Shown here piece after piece: positions 27,901 through 36,760 of a DNA stretch of 64,000 nt. The DNA is taken from positions 1 to 64,000 of the forward strand of contig CAVYJC010000003.1 of NCBI GenBank assembly GCA_963768715.1, read 5' to 3'. The stretch comes from DATKEJ01 sp963768715 (GTDB taxonomy: Bacteria > Bacteroidota > Rhodothermia > Rhodothermales > DATKEJ01). The notes beneath the pieces were generated by a model, which worked only from the letters and a program-made list of their open reading frames with translations, was not told the DNA's origin and made no database searches. Both the position numbers and the translations under genes were made by a program. How positions within the stretch are numbered: position 1 is the stretch's first letter; every line of letters starts with the position of its first letter.

Positions 27901-28059
27901 ATATTCAGTCAGGATAATCACCTGTACGTCACTGAGATCCGGAATGGCATCCACCGGCGTATTGAGGAGCGCATAGCCTCCCCAAAGTGCCACGATCACG
28001 GTGCAGACGAGCACCATGAACCGGTTCCTGACTGAGGCCTCAATTATTTTTTCAAGCAT
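24934..28059 (-). CDS. cusA: CusA/CzcA-family heavy-metal RND pump
   Basis: A 1041-residue inner-membrane pump. It begins MLEKIIEASVRNRFMVLVCTVIVALWGGYALLNTPVDAIPDLSDVQVII and carries FVYIIFEDGTDMYWARTRVLEYL, the TM4 block GIAIAIGAMVDAAIVMIENAHKHLE with the proton-relay Asp and Glu, a long periplasmic domain and a second TM set ending LVLPTIYFLWKGRE. Sequence style fits the monovalent (CusA) more than the divalent (CzcA) group, by recollection. It forms the tripartite efflux system with the adaptor at 28074 (14 bp upstream) and the TolC-like channel at 29662. Confidence 0.95.
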   Translation of the reverse strand: MLEKIIEASVRNRFMVLVCTVIVALWGGYALLNTPVDAIPDLSDVQVIILTEYPGQAPQVVEDQVTYPLTTAMLSVPYSKVVRGYSFFGLSFVYIIFEDGTDMYWARTRVLEYLNYVASRLPQGVTPTLGPDATGVGWVYEYTLDGGDKYDLQQLRSIQDWYLRYELMSVPGVSEVASIGGFVKQYQVEVDPNKLLAYNIALSTVRTALKRSNNDVGGKLIEMGETEFMVRGLGYIRSTSDVENVAVGVDAHGTPVLIKNVAHVHVGPELRRGLVDWNGEGETVGGIVVMRYGANALKTIDAVKAKLAELRTGLPEGVTIKTAYDRSGLIRRAIDNLGHKLLEESIIVAFVTLLFLLHFRSAFVAIFTLPMGILISFLVMSIQGLNANIMSLSGIAIAIGAMVDAAIVMIENAHKHLERDRGKKDHWQIIIDASKEVGPALFYSLLIITLSFLPVFTLQAQEGRLFKPLAFTKTYAMAASALLAITVVPVLMGYLIRGKITPEAKNPVNRLLIRAYRPFIRMVLRFRVATLLIAAFVLVATFWPLSRLGSEFMPPLNEGDLLYMPTTDPGVSIAKAREIVQQTDKIIASFPEVEHVFGKVGRAETATDPAPLSMLETTITLKPQDEWRPGVTMESLVREMDDAIQYPGLTNAWTMPIKTRIDMLSTGIKTPVGIKLMGPDLQVLSDLGGQVAAVIRSVKGTQSAYSDKSVGGNFLDSRIKRVEAARYGLTVGDVQDIIMSAIGGMNVTQTVEGLERYPVNVRYSREFRDSPDALKRVLIPTPSGAQIPLSYVADFEIVKGPPVVKSENARKTSWIYVDIRDIDVGTYIKAAKKVVEAQIHLPEGYSLVWSGQYEYMQRAQKRLQVVVPITLLIIFMLLYLNFGNVQESFIVMLSLPFSLVGGIWLLYLLNYELSVAVGVGFIALAGVSAEIGVIMLTYLDQAYEARRAAGEMRDATDLRQAVYDGAAQRIRPIFMTVTAIIVGLLPIMWGTGTGSEVMKRIAAPMVGGMVSTTVLSLLVLPTIYFLWKGREVRKANSSSES

Positions 28060-28073
28060 TGGATTCCTCGCAT

Positions 28074-29630
28074 TCAGGGCATTGGCATGTTGGCGTGCTG
28101 ACCGGTCGAATCCATCCGGGCGGCATCTTTCGTCATGCCGTTCATTCCCGTCGACTCTTCCATCCCGGCTTTCACTCCGGCTGAATCCGGCGCCTCGCGA
28201 TCGGGGTCGGCCTCGCCGTCCGAGCGATCGTGGAGCATCTTTTGGATGGCTTCCTGCAGGCGGCTCTCACTGTCGAGCATGAACTGGGCCGATATGACGA
28301 CGCGGTCGGATTCGAGGAGGCCGGAAAGGACGCGCACGTACCGGTTTCCGGGCCCTCCCTCTTCTCCGATCACCACCGAACGCGGCTCGAACGTGCCGGA
28401 CCCACGATCCACAAATACGATCGACCTGGCGCCCGAGCGCAGCACTGCTTCCGAGGGTATGAGGAGGGCGTTAGGTATGACGCTGCTCTCCAAATCGACA
28501 TTGACGTACATACCCGGCTTGAAGTCCATCTTCTTGTTCTGGAAGACAAGCCGAACGTGCACGTCGCGCGCTTTGTCACGGAGGTAGGGATAGATGTAGG
28601 AAACCGTCCCCTTATAGGACTTGCCGGGCAGATACGAAAGCTCCATCACGGCAGACTGCCCGACCTTGACCCATGGGACTTCGTAGTCATACAGGCTGGC
28701 GTGTACCCAGACCGTAGAGAGATCGGCCACTTCGAAAAGATTCATCCCGGCCTTAACGAACTCCCCTTCGACCACCTGTTTCGTCACGACGACGCCCGTC
28801 GCGGGCGAATTGAGCACAAGGGTCCGTTTGACCTCGCCCGTCTCCTCCAAACGCCGGATTTCGGGATCGGGCACGTTCCAGTAGGCGAGACGCTTTCTGG
28901 CTGACTCGACCAGCGACTGCGCATCCTTCACCTCCGACTCGACGCCGCTCGCTTCGGCCTTCCGGTAATTCTTGATCGCCAACAGGTATTCCTCCTGCGT
29001 GCTCACGAGCTCGGGTGAATAGATTTCTATGAGCGGGGCGCCTTTCTTCACTTCGGCGCCCTGGAACTCAGCGTAAAGCTTTTCAATCCACCCCGAGATT
29101 CGCGAATTGACCTCGTAGAGGGTCTCCTCGTCATACTCGACTTTCCCGACTGTGCGGATGGTCCGGCTGAAATCGGAGCGTACAACCTGCGTCGTCCGGA
29201 CGCCCATGTTCTGTACCGTGGCAGGGTCGATTCTTACGAGACCGCCAGACTTAGCGCCCGCCTCGTCCTCGTAGACCGGGACGAGATCCATCCCCATGGC
29301 CGATTTTCCGGGCTTGTCATAGATCTCCGACGGATTCATCGGTGCTTGCCAGTAGAGGATCTTGCGTTCCTGCTTATCCGGCTTTGCCTCTTCGTCCGTA
29401 TATACCGGCACGAGATCCATCCCCATGCGCGACTTTCCGGGCTTATCGTAAATCTCGGTGGGATCCATTGGAGCGCGCCAATAGGCGATCTCGCGTCCCG
29501 ACGTATCGGCCGTTCCCGCCGCCTGATTCATCCCGTCGGCATGCTCGGTCTTCCGTCCCAGGTAGTAGGAGATCCCCGCTGTGGCGAGCAGCACGATGAT
29601 GATCGTGATCGATTTGAGTATTCTGTTCAT
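28074..29630 (-). CDS. cusB: CusB-type periplasmic adaptor with two heavy-metal-binding repeats
   Basis: From ATG 29630 (MNRILKSITIIIVLLATAGISYYLG) there is a membrane anchor, then two tandem heavy-metal-binding motifs of about 30 residues, YWRAPMDPTEIYDKPGKSRM and YWQAPMNPSEIYDKPGKSAM, each ending GMDLVPVY. The adaptor core follows (VGKVEYDEETLYEVNSRISG, PLIEIYSPELVSTQEEYL, LNSPATGVVVTKQVVEGEFV, KMDFKPGMYVNVDL). The C-terminus is Met/His-tinged (GMEESTGMNGMTKDAARM). Tandem duplication of the metal motif is a notable feature. Role: delivers Cu or Ag to CusA and links it to the outer-membrane channel. Confidence 0.93.
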   Translation of the reverse strand: MNRILKSITIIIVLLATAGISYYLGRKTEHADGMNQAAGTADTSGREIAYWRAPMDPTEIYDKPGKSRMGMDLVPVYTDEEAKPDKQERKILYWQAPMNPSEIYDKPGKSAMGMDLVPVYEDEAGAKSGGLVRIDPATVQNMGVRTTQVVRSDFSRTIRTVGKVEYDEETLYEVNSRISGWIEKLYAEFQGAEVKKGAPLIEIYSPELVSTQEEYLLAIKNYRKAEASGVESEVKDAQSLVESARKRLAYWNVPDPEIRRLEETGEVKRTLVLNSPATGVVVTKQVVEGEFVKAGMNLFEVADLSTVWVHASLYDYEVPWVKVGQSAVMELSYLPGKSYKGTVSYIYPYLRDKARDVHVRLVFQNKKMDFKPGMYVNVDLESSVIPNALLIPSEAVLRSGARSIVFVDRGSGTFEPRSVVIGEEGGPGNRYVRVLSGLLESDRVVISAQFMLDSESRLQEAIQKMLHDRSDGEADPDREAPDSAGVKAGMEESTGMNGMTKDAARMDSTGQHANMPMP

Positions 29631-29661
29631 TGTCGCAATGGTTAGAGCTTTCGCCACAACG

Positions 29662-30975
29662 TTAGTCCGTTATTTCGGAGAGCGAGCCGATGCCTATCGT
29701 CCTTTCGAGCTCCGAAACGGCAACCAGGTAGCGTTCGGTCGAATCCTCGAGCGACGTTCTGAGCGTGAAGAGCATTCGTTCGGCGTCGAGCAGATCGAGA
29801 AAGCCCATGCGGCCCGTTGCGTACTCATTCGAAGTTGCATCGAGTGTCGACTGGGCTTTGGGAATGAGGATTGTCTCGAACAGACGAACCTGGGCGGCTT
29901 CCTGGTCGATGCGTGACACGAGTTCGGTAATCCGAGTCCGGAGATCGGCTTCGATCGCTTGCCTGTCCCAGTCCAGCTGCCGACGCTTGACCCGCGCCGA
30001 CTCGATTCCGGCCCGCTTACTCTTGCGGTAGAGAGGTACTCGAACCGAGGCGGCCACGGCGAGGGCATTCTTTCCGTCCGCTGAAGCGGGAATCGACTCG
30101 TTGCCGATGCCGAAATACGTGATACTCAGCCCGAAATCGGGAAGGAGTTGTTTTCCGGCCAGCTGAATCCGGTAGTCTGCCGCGCGACTCGATGCATCGA
30201 TTGCGCCGACGACGGGACGCCGGTCGAGCGCAGTCGCAACGAGCGAATCGATCGGGCGTTTCGGCGCCTCGGGAAGCGCCATCTCGAGAATGGGCTCGAT
30301 CCGAGCGACCTGATCGCGATCCTGGAGTCTTGCCAGCACCGTTTCGGCGGTGCGGCGCTGATCCTCCAGGCCAATCAGACGACTCGACAGCATACTCCGT
30401 TCGAGCTGCGCCTTCAGGATCGCCTGCTGCGGACCCTCACCGACCTCGTAGCGCGTAGAGGCCACCTCCTCGAACCCGCTCAGCTGGTCCTGAAATTCTC
30501 GAATCAGGGCCTGCTGCCGCGCGACGCGGTAGAGTTTGTAGTACGCACGTTTGGCCTCGAAGAGGAGACGATCCTCCATTTCGGCTGTACGGAAGCGTGA
30601 CGCCTCCGCGTCGACCTCGGACGCGCGACGCTGCAAACTCAGCTTTCCGGGAAACGGAAACTGCTGCTCCGCCCGAAACTGCCATTGCTGCGATCCGCGC
30701 GCGGTATAGACCGGCTCGGGGAAATAGGTGACCATTACGCTCGGATCGGGCAAGGCCACCTGCCTGCTCCGCTCGAGATCTGCCACGGCGTCGAGCTGAG
30801 ACGCCTTCAGATCTGGATTGTCCATCCGGACCGAGCCGAGGATTGACTCAAGAGTTACGGCGCCGCTCGTGTCCCGCTCACTGGGGATCTGACCATTGCC
30901 GGCTGCTGGTACACTCGCCACGACGACACAAGCGAGTGCCGCAATGCGGGAGGGTCCGTTCGTTAGAAACCACAT
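29662..30975 (-). CDS. cusC: TolC-family outer-membrane efflux protein
   Basis: ATG 30975 (MWFLTNGPSRIAALACVVVASVPAAG) gives a signal peptide; TTG 30987 is an alternative. Two TolC repeats are visible: VTLESILGSVRMDNPDLKASQLD, FPFPGKLSLQRRASEVDAEA and LLFEAKRAYYKLYRVARQQALI in the first; VRVPLYRKSKRAGIESARVKR and SNEYATGRMGFLDLLDAERMLF in the second. Length near 437 residues fits. It is 31 bp upstream of cusB, so the operon order is cusC-cusB-cusA-DUF411. Confidence 0.92.
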   Translation of the reverse strand: MWFLTNGPSRIAALACVVVASVPAAGNGQIPSERDTSGAVTLESILGSVRMDNPDLKASQLDAVADLERSRQVALPDPSVMVTYFPEPVYTARGSQQWQFRAEQQFPFPGKLSLQRRASEVDAEASRFRTAEMEDRLLFEAKRAYYKLYRVARQQALIREFQDQLSGFEEVASTRYEVGEGPQQAILKAQLERSMLSSRLIGLEDQRRTAETVLARLQDRDQVARIEPILEMALPEAPKRPIDSLVATALDRRPVVGAIDASSRAADYRIQLAGKQLLPDFGLSITYFGIGNESIPASADGKNALAVAASVRVPLYRKSKRAGIESARVKRRQLDWDRQAIEADLRTRITELVSRIDQEAAQVRLFETILIPKAQSTLDATSNEYATGRMGFLDLLDAERMLFTLRTSLEDSTERYLVAVSELERTIGIGSLSEITD

Positions 30976-31067
30976 GTGTATTCCCAATCTTTCTGATCAT
31001 GCTCTTCACGCTGGATTTGGGAAGTCGGAGGGATAGTCCGATCGACCTCTGTGCGGAGAGGGTGATC

Positions 31068-31556
31068 TCAGATCAGGAACGTGGAATTGAGGACGTGCAA
31101 ATTGACCGGACCGTAGTCTGCCGCAACCGGCGGGCCGGTGTTGGCGATGGGGCCCTTTTCAAAAACGGATGTGCCGGGCGGCAGTGCCAACTCCGTCGTA
31201 TGGGCATTCACATCCTGCTGCAGCACGACGCGCGGCGACTGGTCCCGATCGACGCAGCATGGCTTGACGCCGGTCTGGGCCTGGCTGCGATGGGTAGCAG
31301 GCATTCCCGGGCAACAGGCCGGCGAACCGGCTTCGTCGCTTGGCGCGACATTGCCCCCTTTCGTCATCGCGCCGTGACAGTCCATCATCATGGGAGCCGG
31401 ACGATCGGCAAAGAGGCAATGGAGATGCTCTACCGGCACGAATTGAACGACGAAGAGCACGGAAAGCAAGACGGGGAAATTCACTACGCTCGACAGGATC
31501 GGGCGAAGCGACCACGTCTTTCGATCCTCGCGATTGTGGTGATAAGCTCGCGTCAT
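31068..31556 (-). CDS. Cys/His/Met-rich membrane-anchored protein of the copper cluster
   Basis: From ATG 31556 (MTRAYHHNREDRKTWSLRPIL) one membrane segment (FPVLLSVLFVVQFV) is followed by many potential metal ligands: HLHCLF, MMMDCHGAM, PACCPGM and KPCCVDRD. ATG 31583 would add nine residues. The arrangement of paired cysteines, MMMDCH and His suggests periplasmic Cu/Ag or mercury binding, an inference supported by its place 80 bp upstream of cusC on the same strand. I do not know a family name. Confidence 0.6.
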   Translation of the reverse strand: MTRAYHHNREDRKTWSLRPILSSVVNFPVLLSVLFVVQFVPVEHLHCLFADRPAPMMMDCHGAMTKGGNVAPSDEAGSPACCPGMPATHRSQAQTGVKPCCVDRDQSPRVVLQQDVNAHTTELALPPGTSVFEKGPIANTGPPVAADYGPVNLHVLNSTFLI

Positions 31557-31725
31557 TCTGTGACCATCGGGATTGAGCGGCATATTACACGCTCCTGTCC
31601 CCTATAGTTTCGGGCAAAGCTCGGCTGAGTTTGTACGGTGATGCCCCACAAGAACGTCCGAGGGTGTAGTCCGCCCAATCATGACCGTCGGGTTCGTCCG
31701 CGGCGGCCAGATTGGTCTCGTGGCG

Positions 31726-32280
31726 TTAGTCTAAGTCCTTCTCAAGCATAGCCCACAGTTCGGGCTGGAGGCGTTCCCGCGAAAGGGCTCCAGGCATATA
31801 TCGCTCAATTTCGCCTCGTCGGTTTATCAAGTAGGTCGTAGGATAGCCGGTAATGTCTTTGTAGAGGGGCTCGACGGTGCCGTCGTCGACGGCGATTGGG
31901 TACTCTACGCCAAACTCCTCGACGAAGGACTGTACCGGTGTTGCCGATTCATCAACAGATACACCGACGAACTGAACTCCCTGTCCTTCAAATTCCTTTT
32001 GCAGCTGGACAAAGGCAGGTGTCTCCGCGCGGCACGGAGGGCACCAGGTCGCCCAGAAGTTGAGCACCACGATCTTGCCGCGTAGATCGGCCAACTGCAG
32101 GGTGTCACCCTCGATTGTAGCCAGCGAAAAGTCGGGAGCCGGGGCGTTCCCTCCATCCTGCCATATCCCGACCTCGGAATCGGTGGTGTCACTGGGCGTC
32201 AAGGGCGTTTCGGCCATCACGATGTAGCCCAGAACGAAGCCACATAACGTGATGAATCCCCAAAAGATCTTTATCGCCAT
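31726..32280 (-). CDS. TlpA/ResA-type membrane-anchored thioredoxin
   Basis: An N-terminal anchor (IFWGFITLCGFVLGYIVM) precedes a periplasmic thioredoxin fold: APDFSLATIEGDTLQLADLRGKIVVLNFWATWCPPCRAETPAFVQLQKEF, then VGVSVDE, the cis-Pro region TGYPTTYLINRRGEI and a short helix. The active site is WCPPC. About 184 residues is typical. Such proteins reduce disulphides in cytochromes or metal proteins in the periplasm; next to a Cys-rich metal protein this is plausible but unproven. Confidence 0.9.
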   Translation of the reverse strand: MAIKIFWGFITLCGFVLGYIVMAETPLTPSDTTDSEVGIWQDGGNAPAPDFSLATIEGDTLQLADLRGKIVVLNFWATWCPPCRAETPAFVQLQKEFEGQGVQFVGVSVDESATPVQSFVEEFGVEYPIAVDDGTVEPLYKDITGYPTTYLINRRGEIERYMPGALSRERLQPELWAMLEKDLD

Positions 32281-32341
32281 GACCCTTCGAATTTAGAGGC
32301 TGTCCGCACGCGACGCGCGGTCGGAATGCCCTACCTGAACT

Positions 32342-33487
32342 TCATCTTCGCAGAACCTTGACCCCGAGGTCGCGGATCTGCACCACGCCGGTGCCGTGGA
32401 AATACAACCCAACGGGCCCCGGTTGGGGCGGCTCGCTATGCCCGTGCACGCGCAATTCGTCACCGGCATAACCTCGGGTGTGCCGGCCGTCACTCACGAC
32501 AACCAGGCTTATCCATCCCGTCTCATGGAAGTCATCCGTATCGAACACCGACTCCTGGCCCTTCGACATCCTCCCCGCCTTGATGGTCCCCCCCTCGACA
32601 GCAAGGAAGTCAAAGTCTTGCTCTCCGCGAACGTGATGAACCAATTCGGCGGTACCATCGAAATCATCCAGATTGAGCGAGGTCGTTGCTTGGAGGCTCG
32701 CCAGATCGCCTCCTATTACGAACAGAACGGGGTCGCCTGTGAGCCGAATCGACAGACTGGATCCGTCGGTCGTCGCATCCAGTGCGTCCAGGCTCCCTTG
32801 CAGAAATCTCGCCTGTTTCGTCAGGACGTCGACGACATCCTCTTTGACGGACCAGAACCAGGATCCATCGTCAGCGGCTGTAAAACTCTGCTCGGCCTTC
32901 CCGTTCGCCCCGATGGTCCGATCGAACGAGAGGTCGTCTGCGTGATCCGCATCGTGATCGTGGTCATCATCGTCGTGGTCTTCAGCACCCTCATGATCAT
33001 GATCCTCCTCATATCCCTCGTGCTCCAGTCCGCTGACCGCCTGTACGCCGATACCATGTTCGAAAACCATCTCGGCTCCATGCTCGCCGGTTTCAACGAC
33101 AAGGAGGAGACCGGCGGCGCCGATGACAAATGCCAGGGTTCTTGCCCACATGTGCATGCCTCGGAAACGCAACATGACAAGCCGGACCACACCATACACG
33201 CCGTAGAACCATACGGTCCGGAGGGCCCAGTCCGCGTGGTCAGTCAACAGGGTTTGGACATCGACAGGTATCGTAAGATGATCGGCCGCGACATCACCGG
33301 TCAGGTACGTAGCGATTGCGGCAACAGCCCCCAATACATACACGGAGACGGCCGTGACGCGAAGGCTCCATCGATCCTTCGCTAACAGGGCGATCAGATC
33401 GAAAAGGGCGGCGCTGAAGAGCAGTGCGATGGGGAAATGGACGAACAATGGATGGATGTTCGGCGCCCATTCTGGTAGTGGAATCAT
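32342..33487 (-). CDS. DUF2231 membrane protein with His/Asp linker and concanavalin-like C-terminal domain
   Basis: Residues 1-155 hold about five membrane helices starting IHPLFVHFPIALLFSAALFDLIALL, the DUF2231 signature. A linker (about 175-205) is extremely rich in His, Asp and Glu (HEGYEEDHDHEGAEDHDDDD). The C-terminal half (YFHGTGVVQIRDLGV at the end) resembles LamG/DUF1080-like beta-sandwich domains. The His linker suggests metal binding, matching the copper cluster. It ends 62 bp before the TlpA start on the same strand. Function inferred only. Confidence 0.75.
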   Translation of the reverse strand: MIPLPEWAPNIHPLFVHFPIALLFSAALFDLIALLAKDRWSLRVTAVSVYVLGAVAAIATYLTGDVAADHLTIPVDVQTLLTDHADWALRTVWFYGVYGVVRLVMLRFRGMHMWARTLAFVIGAAGLLLVVETGEHGAEMVFEHGIGVQAVSGLEHEGYEEDHDHEGAEDHDDDDHDHDADHADDLSFDRTIGANGKAEQSFTAADDGSWFWSVKEDVVDVLTKQARFLQGSLDALDATTDGSSLSIRLTGDPVLFVIGGDLASLQATTSLNLDDFDGTAELVHHVRGEQDFDFLAVEGGTIKAGRMSKGQESVFDTDDFHETGWISLVVVSDGRHTRGYAGDELRVHGHSEPPQPGPVGLYFHGTGVVQIRDLGVKVLRR

Positions 33488-33756
33488 TTAGGCAGCAGGT
33501 TTGCGGAAGGTCAGCTGCTATGTCGTCTCCGCCCTCCGTCGTTCTTGATCGTTTGGAGATTATTGGGACTGACGCCCTGTCTACGTAAATGCAAACAACG
33601 ATGACTACGGCGCCGATGATCCACAACCCTCCGTGCACGCCCCTCTTCGTGTCGCCTCCTCGCATCGTTCGGTACGCATGCCGAACGCTCTACCATTGCC
33701 ACCAAGTCTCGCTGTGCAACCGGGCACGGGAGTCGGAGACGCCGAACCCCGGACCC

Positions 33757-35046
33757 TCACGCAACATCATAGTGTTCGACGCACGGCTCCAGCTCGAGCA
33801 GGTAGGCAACGTCTTCGGGGTAGTAGCGCGCCTTCTCGGGCTCGTTTCCGGCGAAGGCCTTGATTGCATCCATCGAATCCCACAGTGAAACAAACAGGAA
33901 GTGGGTCTTGTCTGCGTCTCTCCGGTGCATTACGTAGACGCCCTGGTTTCCCTTCGTGCCGCGACAATCTGTGACGCCGGTCCGGTTCAGGTAGTCCAGG
34001 TACTCATCTTCTTTTTCGGCCGGTACAACACCGTGCCACGTTCGTGCGATCATTGTCAGATCCGGTTTATCAGGGGTTCCCCTCCCACCCGAGCGAATCC
34101 AGCCGTTTATGGCGCTACGCGCTCCGGGGAGGTTGATTAATGCCACACCGGCCAGGATGGTGGCTGTGGCGACAAGGGTTCCAACCGAAAGGGGCTCGCC
34201 CGCCATCCCCCATCCCAGGAAGACGGCGACGACGGGATTCACATATCCGTGCGTTCCAACCTTGGCAGGCGTGCTCTCCCTCATCAGCCAGACATACGCC
34301 GAGAAGGCCACCAGCGTGCCCATTACGATGAGGTAGCCGAGGGAGGCGAGGGACGTGATCGTCACCGATGCAACGTCCAGGTCAGACCACTCACCGGCCA
34401 CCGTTCCGAGCGTTAGCATCATGGCGCCGCCCAGCATCATCTGCAGCGACAGGGTCATCGTGAGCGACGTCTTCATCTCGAGGCGCCGCGCGATCATCGA
34501 TCCCGATGCCCAACCGAGCGTGCTCAACGTCAGGAGGACGGCGCAGAGGTAAATCATCGTGCGTGCCTCAGCCGACGGCGCGAGGTCACCTCCCTGCACC
34601 GAGAGCGCGACCACGCCGGTAAACCCGAGCACCAGGCCGATGATCGTGGAGGAAGGCAGCGGTTTTCGTCCGGACAACCACCAGTCGAGCAGAACAAGCC
34701 AGAGCGGACCTGTTGCGACCAGTACGGCCGCAAGGCCAGATGGCACAAACTGCTCCGCCCAGATCACCGTGCCGTTCCCGATGACTACCATCAGAAAGCC
34801 GATGAATGCGGCGGATTTTACGTCATTCAAGGCGGGTCGAGGCTTCCCCCGCAGGCGACTCCACAGGTGGAGCACGCCCCCGGCGATGGCGAAGCGAATA
34901 CCTCCCATGAGAATGGGTGGAATCGTCTCGATGGCGAAACGAATCGCCAGAAACGTGGAGCCCCAGATCAGGTAGATAGCCGCAAAAGCCAGAAAAAACC
35001 TGGTCCGATACGCCCCCATGTGCCGCATGACTTGCGCCGCCGTCAT
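33757..35046 (-). CDS. EamA-family transporter fused to an antibiotic-biosynthesis-monooxygenase-like domain
   Basis: Residues 1-300 are a ten-helix EamA exporter: AAIYLIWGSTFLAIRFAIETIPPILMGGIRF in repeat one and a second repeat with SAYVWLMRESTPAKVGTHGYVNPVVAVFLGWGMAGEPL. The last ~100 residues start MIARTWHGVVPAEKEDEYLDYLNRTG and continue HFLFVSLWDSMDAIKAFAG, a ferredoxin-like ABM/DUF1330-type domain normally encoded separately. The internal Met at the junction and a linker of about 20 residues suggest two former genes joined by stop loss. The start overlaps the Lrp gene stop as ATGA, so they are co-translated. Confidence 0.85.
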   Translation of the reverse strand: MTAAQVMRHMGAYRTRFFLAFAAIYLIWGSTFLAIRFAIETIPPILMGGIRFAIAGGVLHLWSRLRGKPRPALNDVKSAAFIGFLMVVIGNGTVIWAEQFVPSGLAAVLVATGPLWLVLLDWWLSGRKPLPSSTIIGLVLGFTGVVALSVQGGDLAPSAEARTMIYLCAVLLTLSTLGWASGSMIARRLEMKTSLTMTLSLQMMLGGAMMLTLGTVAGEWSDLDVASVTITSLASLGYLIVMGTLVAFSAYVWLMRESTPAKVGTHGYVNPVVAVFLGWGMAGEPLSVGTLVATATILAGVALINLPGARSAINGWIRSGGRGTPDKPDLTMIARTWHGVVPAEKEDEYLDYLNRTGVTDCRGTKGNQGVYVMHRRDADKTHFLFVSLWDSMDAIKAFAGNEPEKARYYPEDVAYLLELEPCVEHYDVA

Positions 35047-35514
35047 CAGTCTACTGAGCGCTCCGCGTCGAGTGGAAGGTTGGATGTCTCTTTGACCGTC
35101 TCGAGCACGATCGTCGTGCGCGTGGACGTAATGGTCGAAATCTTGCCGATCTTCGTTTTGATCAACTGCGACAAAGCTTCAGTATCGGCTACACGAACCT
35201 TGGCCAGGTAGCAGTCTTCTCCCGCAATGTGGTGCACTTCGAGGACCTCCGGGATCTTCGCCAGAGCTTTCGCCGAAGCCACGACACCGGCACGCTCGTC
35301 CGTGCGCACGAACATGAATGCCAGCAGGCGGAGATCCGGCCTGTTTCGCGTTCACCCGCGCCGTGTATCCTTCAAGGAGCCCCCGCTCCTCCATCTTTCG
35401 AATGCGCTCGAGAACGCCCGACGGCACCATCCCCACCTGCCGTGATATCTCGGCGTTCGAAATTCGCGCATTCTCCTGAAGAAGCGTGAGTATTTGGCGA
35501 TCCATTTCGTCCAT
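35046..35514 (-). CDS. Lrp/AsnC-family transcriptional regulator (one frameshift)
   Basis: The N-terminal HTH is intact (MDRQILTLLQENARISNAEISRQVGMVPSGVLERIRKMEERGLLEGYTARV). An extra T near 35336 shifts the frame; the ligand-binding RAM domain continues in the next frame (LLAFMFVRTDERAGVVASAKAL, EVLEVHHIAGEDCYLAKVRV, GKISTITSTRTTIVLETVKET). Rejoined length about 155 residues is normal. It overlaps the EamA gene by ATGA, the classic regulator-exporter pair for amino acids or metabolites. Promoter region 35515-35600 is AT-rich. Confidence 0.85.
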
Positions 35515-35692
35515 TATTCTCTAATGTGTCTCTTATTACGAATATTCATCACAGATGTTACGAACATTGCGGTGTTAATTCAATACCGTGTCTTGGGACC
35601 AAAGATCGAATGAGAAGAGTGAGTGGCCGCGGCGTCGTTCCCTCGTATCCGACGCGAAAGGAGGAAGTGCTCGACTGGAACAGCAGCCCCGA

Positions 35693-35783
35693 CTAGAAGA
35701 CTAGAAGACCCGACTTCGCTGGACAGCTTCGTCCGACAAGCTAGAAGACTAGCAGACTAGCAGACTAGCAGACCAGCAGACTA
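35693..35783 (-). repeat. Octamer array of GTCTGCTA/GTCTTCTA words
   Basis: The minus strand reads GTCTGCTG, GTCTGCTA, GTCTGCTA, GTCTTCTA then, after a hairpin (GTCGGACGAAGC and GCGAAGTCGGG), GTCTTCTA, GTCTTCTA, GTCGGGG. It ends within 4 nt of the stop codon of the lipoprotein gene at 35787. The remainder of 35515-35692 shows nothing clear. Confidence 0.8.
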
Positions 35784-35786
35784 TCC

Positions 35787-36699
35787 CTACTGCTGCTGGT
35801 AGCCCAGGGACTGTTGCGTATTAGGACTCAATATCCAGTTGACCTTTGTTCGCACGACCGATCCGACGAAACCCAGGCCTCCATGCACGTTTGAAAAGGT
35901 GCCGGGCTTTATCAGGAGTTCACGATCCCACACCCCGCCGGGTGGATTGAATTCGGCGCTCGGGGTGGCCAGTCGGACCTCCAGTCGATATAGAAGGCAG
36001 CAGAGCGGGGTGCCTGCCGGCAAGCCGATGGACCGCAATCGGGTTATCAGCGTGTCCTGATCCTCCCAGAGGTGGAGGTCGAGCCGCCAGCCGTCTCCGT
36101 AAAGTTTTCCTCGATCGTCTCCCTCGTACGGAAGGCGGAACACAAACCTTCCCCAAAGCGGAGGAGGGTAGATCAAAGTCCCACAGCTGTAGGGAGCTCA
36201 TGTCATAGAGGACGTCGGCGCTGATCACCTGATCGACACCCGGCCAGAAGAGCGGCGCGAAATCGGCAGTCTCATTGAGTGCGCCGTAGACGGAGTCGGG
36301 ATCAGCCGGCTGTTCCGGCACTACGGTCTCGGCCCAGGTCAGGCTTCCATCCGACCGCTCCACTTCAATCCTGTATTTGTGACCCGGTGCAGCTCGAAAA
36401 CGGGACCAGAACACGTGCCCGTAAGACGAGTCCGGAAAATGCACGACCGAATCTTGCCAGACCAGCGAAGTCCCTGCGTCGAGATCGGTCGATCGCAGGA
36501 CGGCATCGATCTCCTCTGTGTATAGCCGATCGACGACCGGCCTGAACGGAACGACTCTGACGAACTGCGTATCGGCGTCCGTGTCGAGATAGCCGAGGAG
36601 CGTGTAGTGGAGACCCGATTCGGTAAATGGTTCGAAGTTGGAATCGCATCCTGCCACAATCGAAAGTGCGCCCAGAAATACGACACGTGGGAGCCACAT
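35787..36699 (-). CDS. DUF4249-like lipoprotein (one frameshift)
   Basis: ATG 36699 gives a lipoprotein signal (MWLPRVVFLGALSIVAGC, lipobox SIVAGC). The mature part reads LHYTLLGYLDTDADTQFVRVVPFR, DAVLRSTDLDAGTSLVW and HKYRIEVERSDGSLTWAET. Near 36175 the frame shifts; the C-terminal ~125 residues (IYPPPLWGRFVFRLPYEGDD, GLGFVGSVVRTKVNWIL) complete the protein. This layout is like DUF4249 lipoproteins, which in Bacteroidota sit beside TonB receptors such as the one at 37232. Probably an outer-membrane accessory. Confidence 0.65.
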
Positions 36700-36760
36700 G
36701 AATGCGGAACAGAAGCAATGGCAGGGGGTACTTGACGTCGGTGGCATCATAGTCGATAGC

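Noticed and set aside
33511..33665. Minus-strand frame with one hydrophobic segment (GGLWIIGAVVIVVCIYV)
   Set aside because: It could be a small membrane protein, but it runs into the DUF2231 gene in another frame, has no clear end or homologue, and the 33488-33756 gap gives no RBS support.
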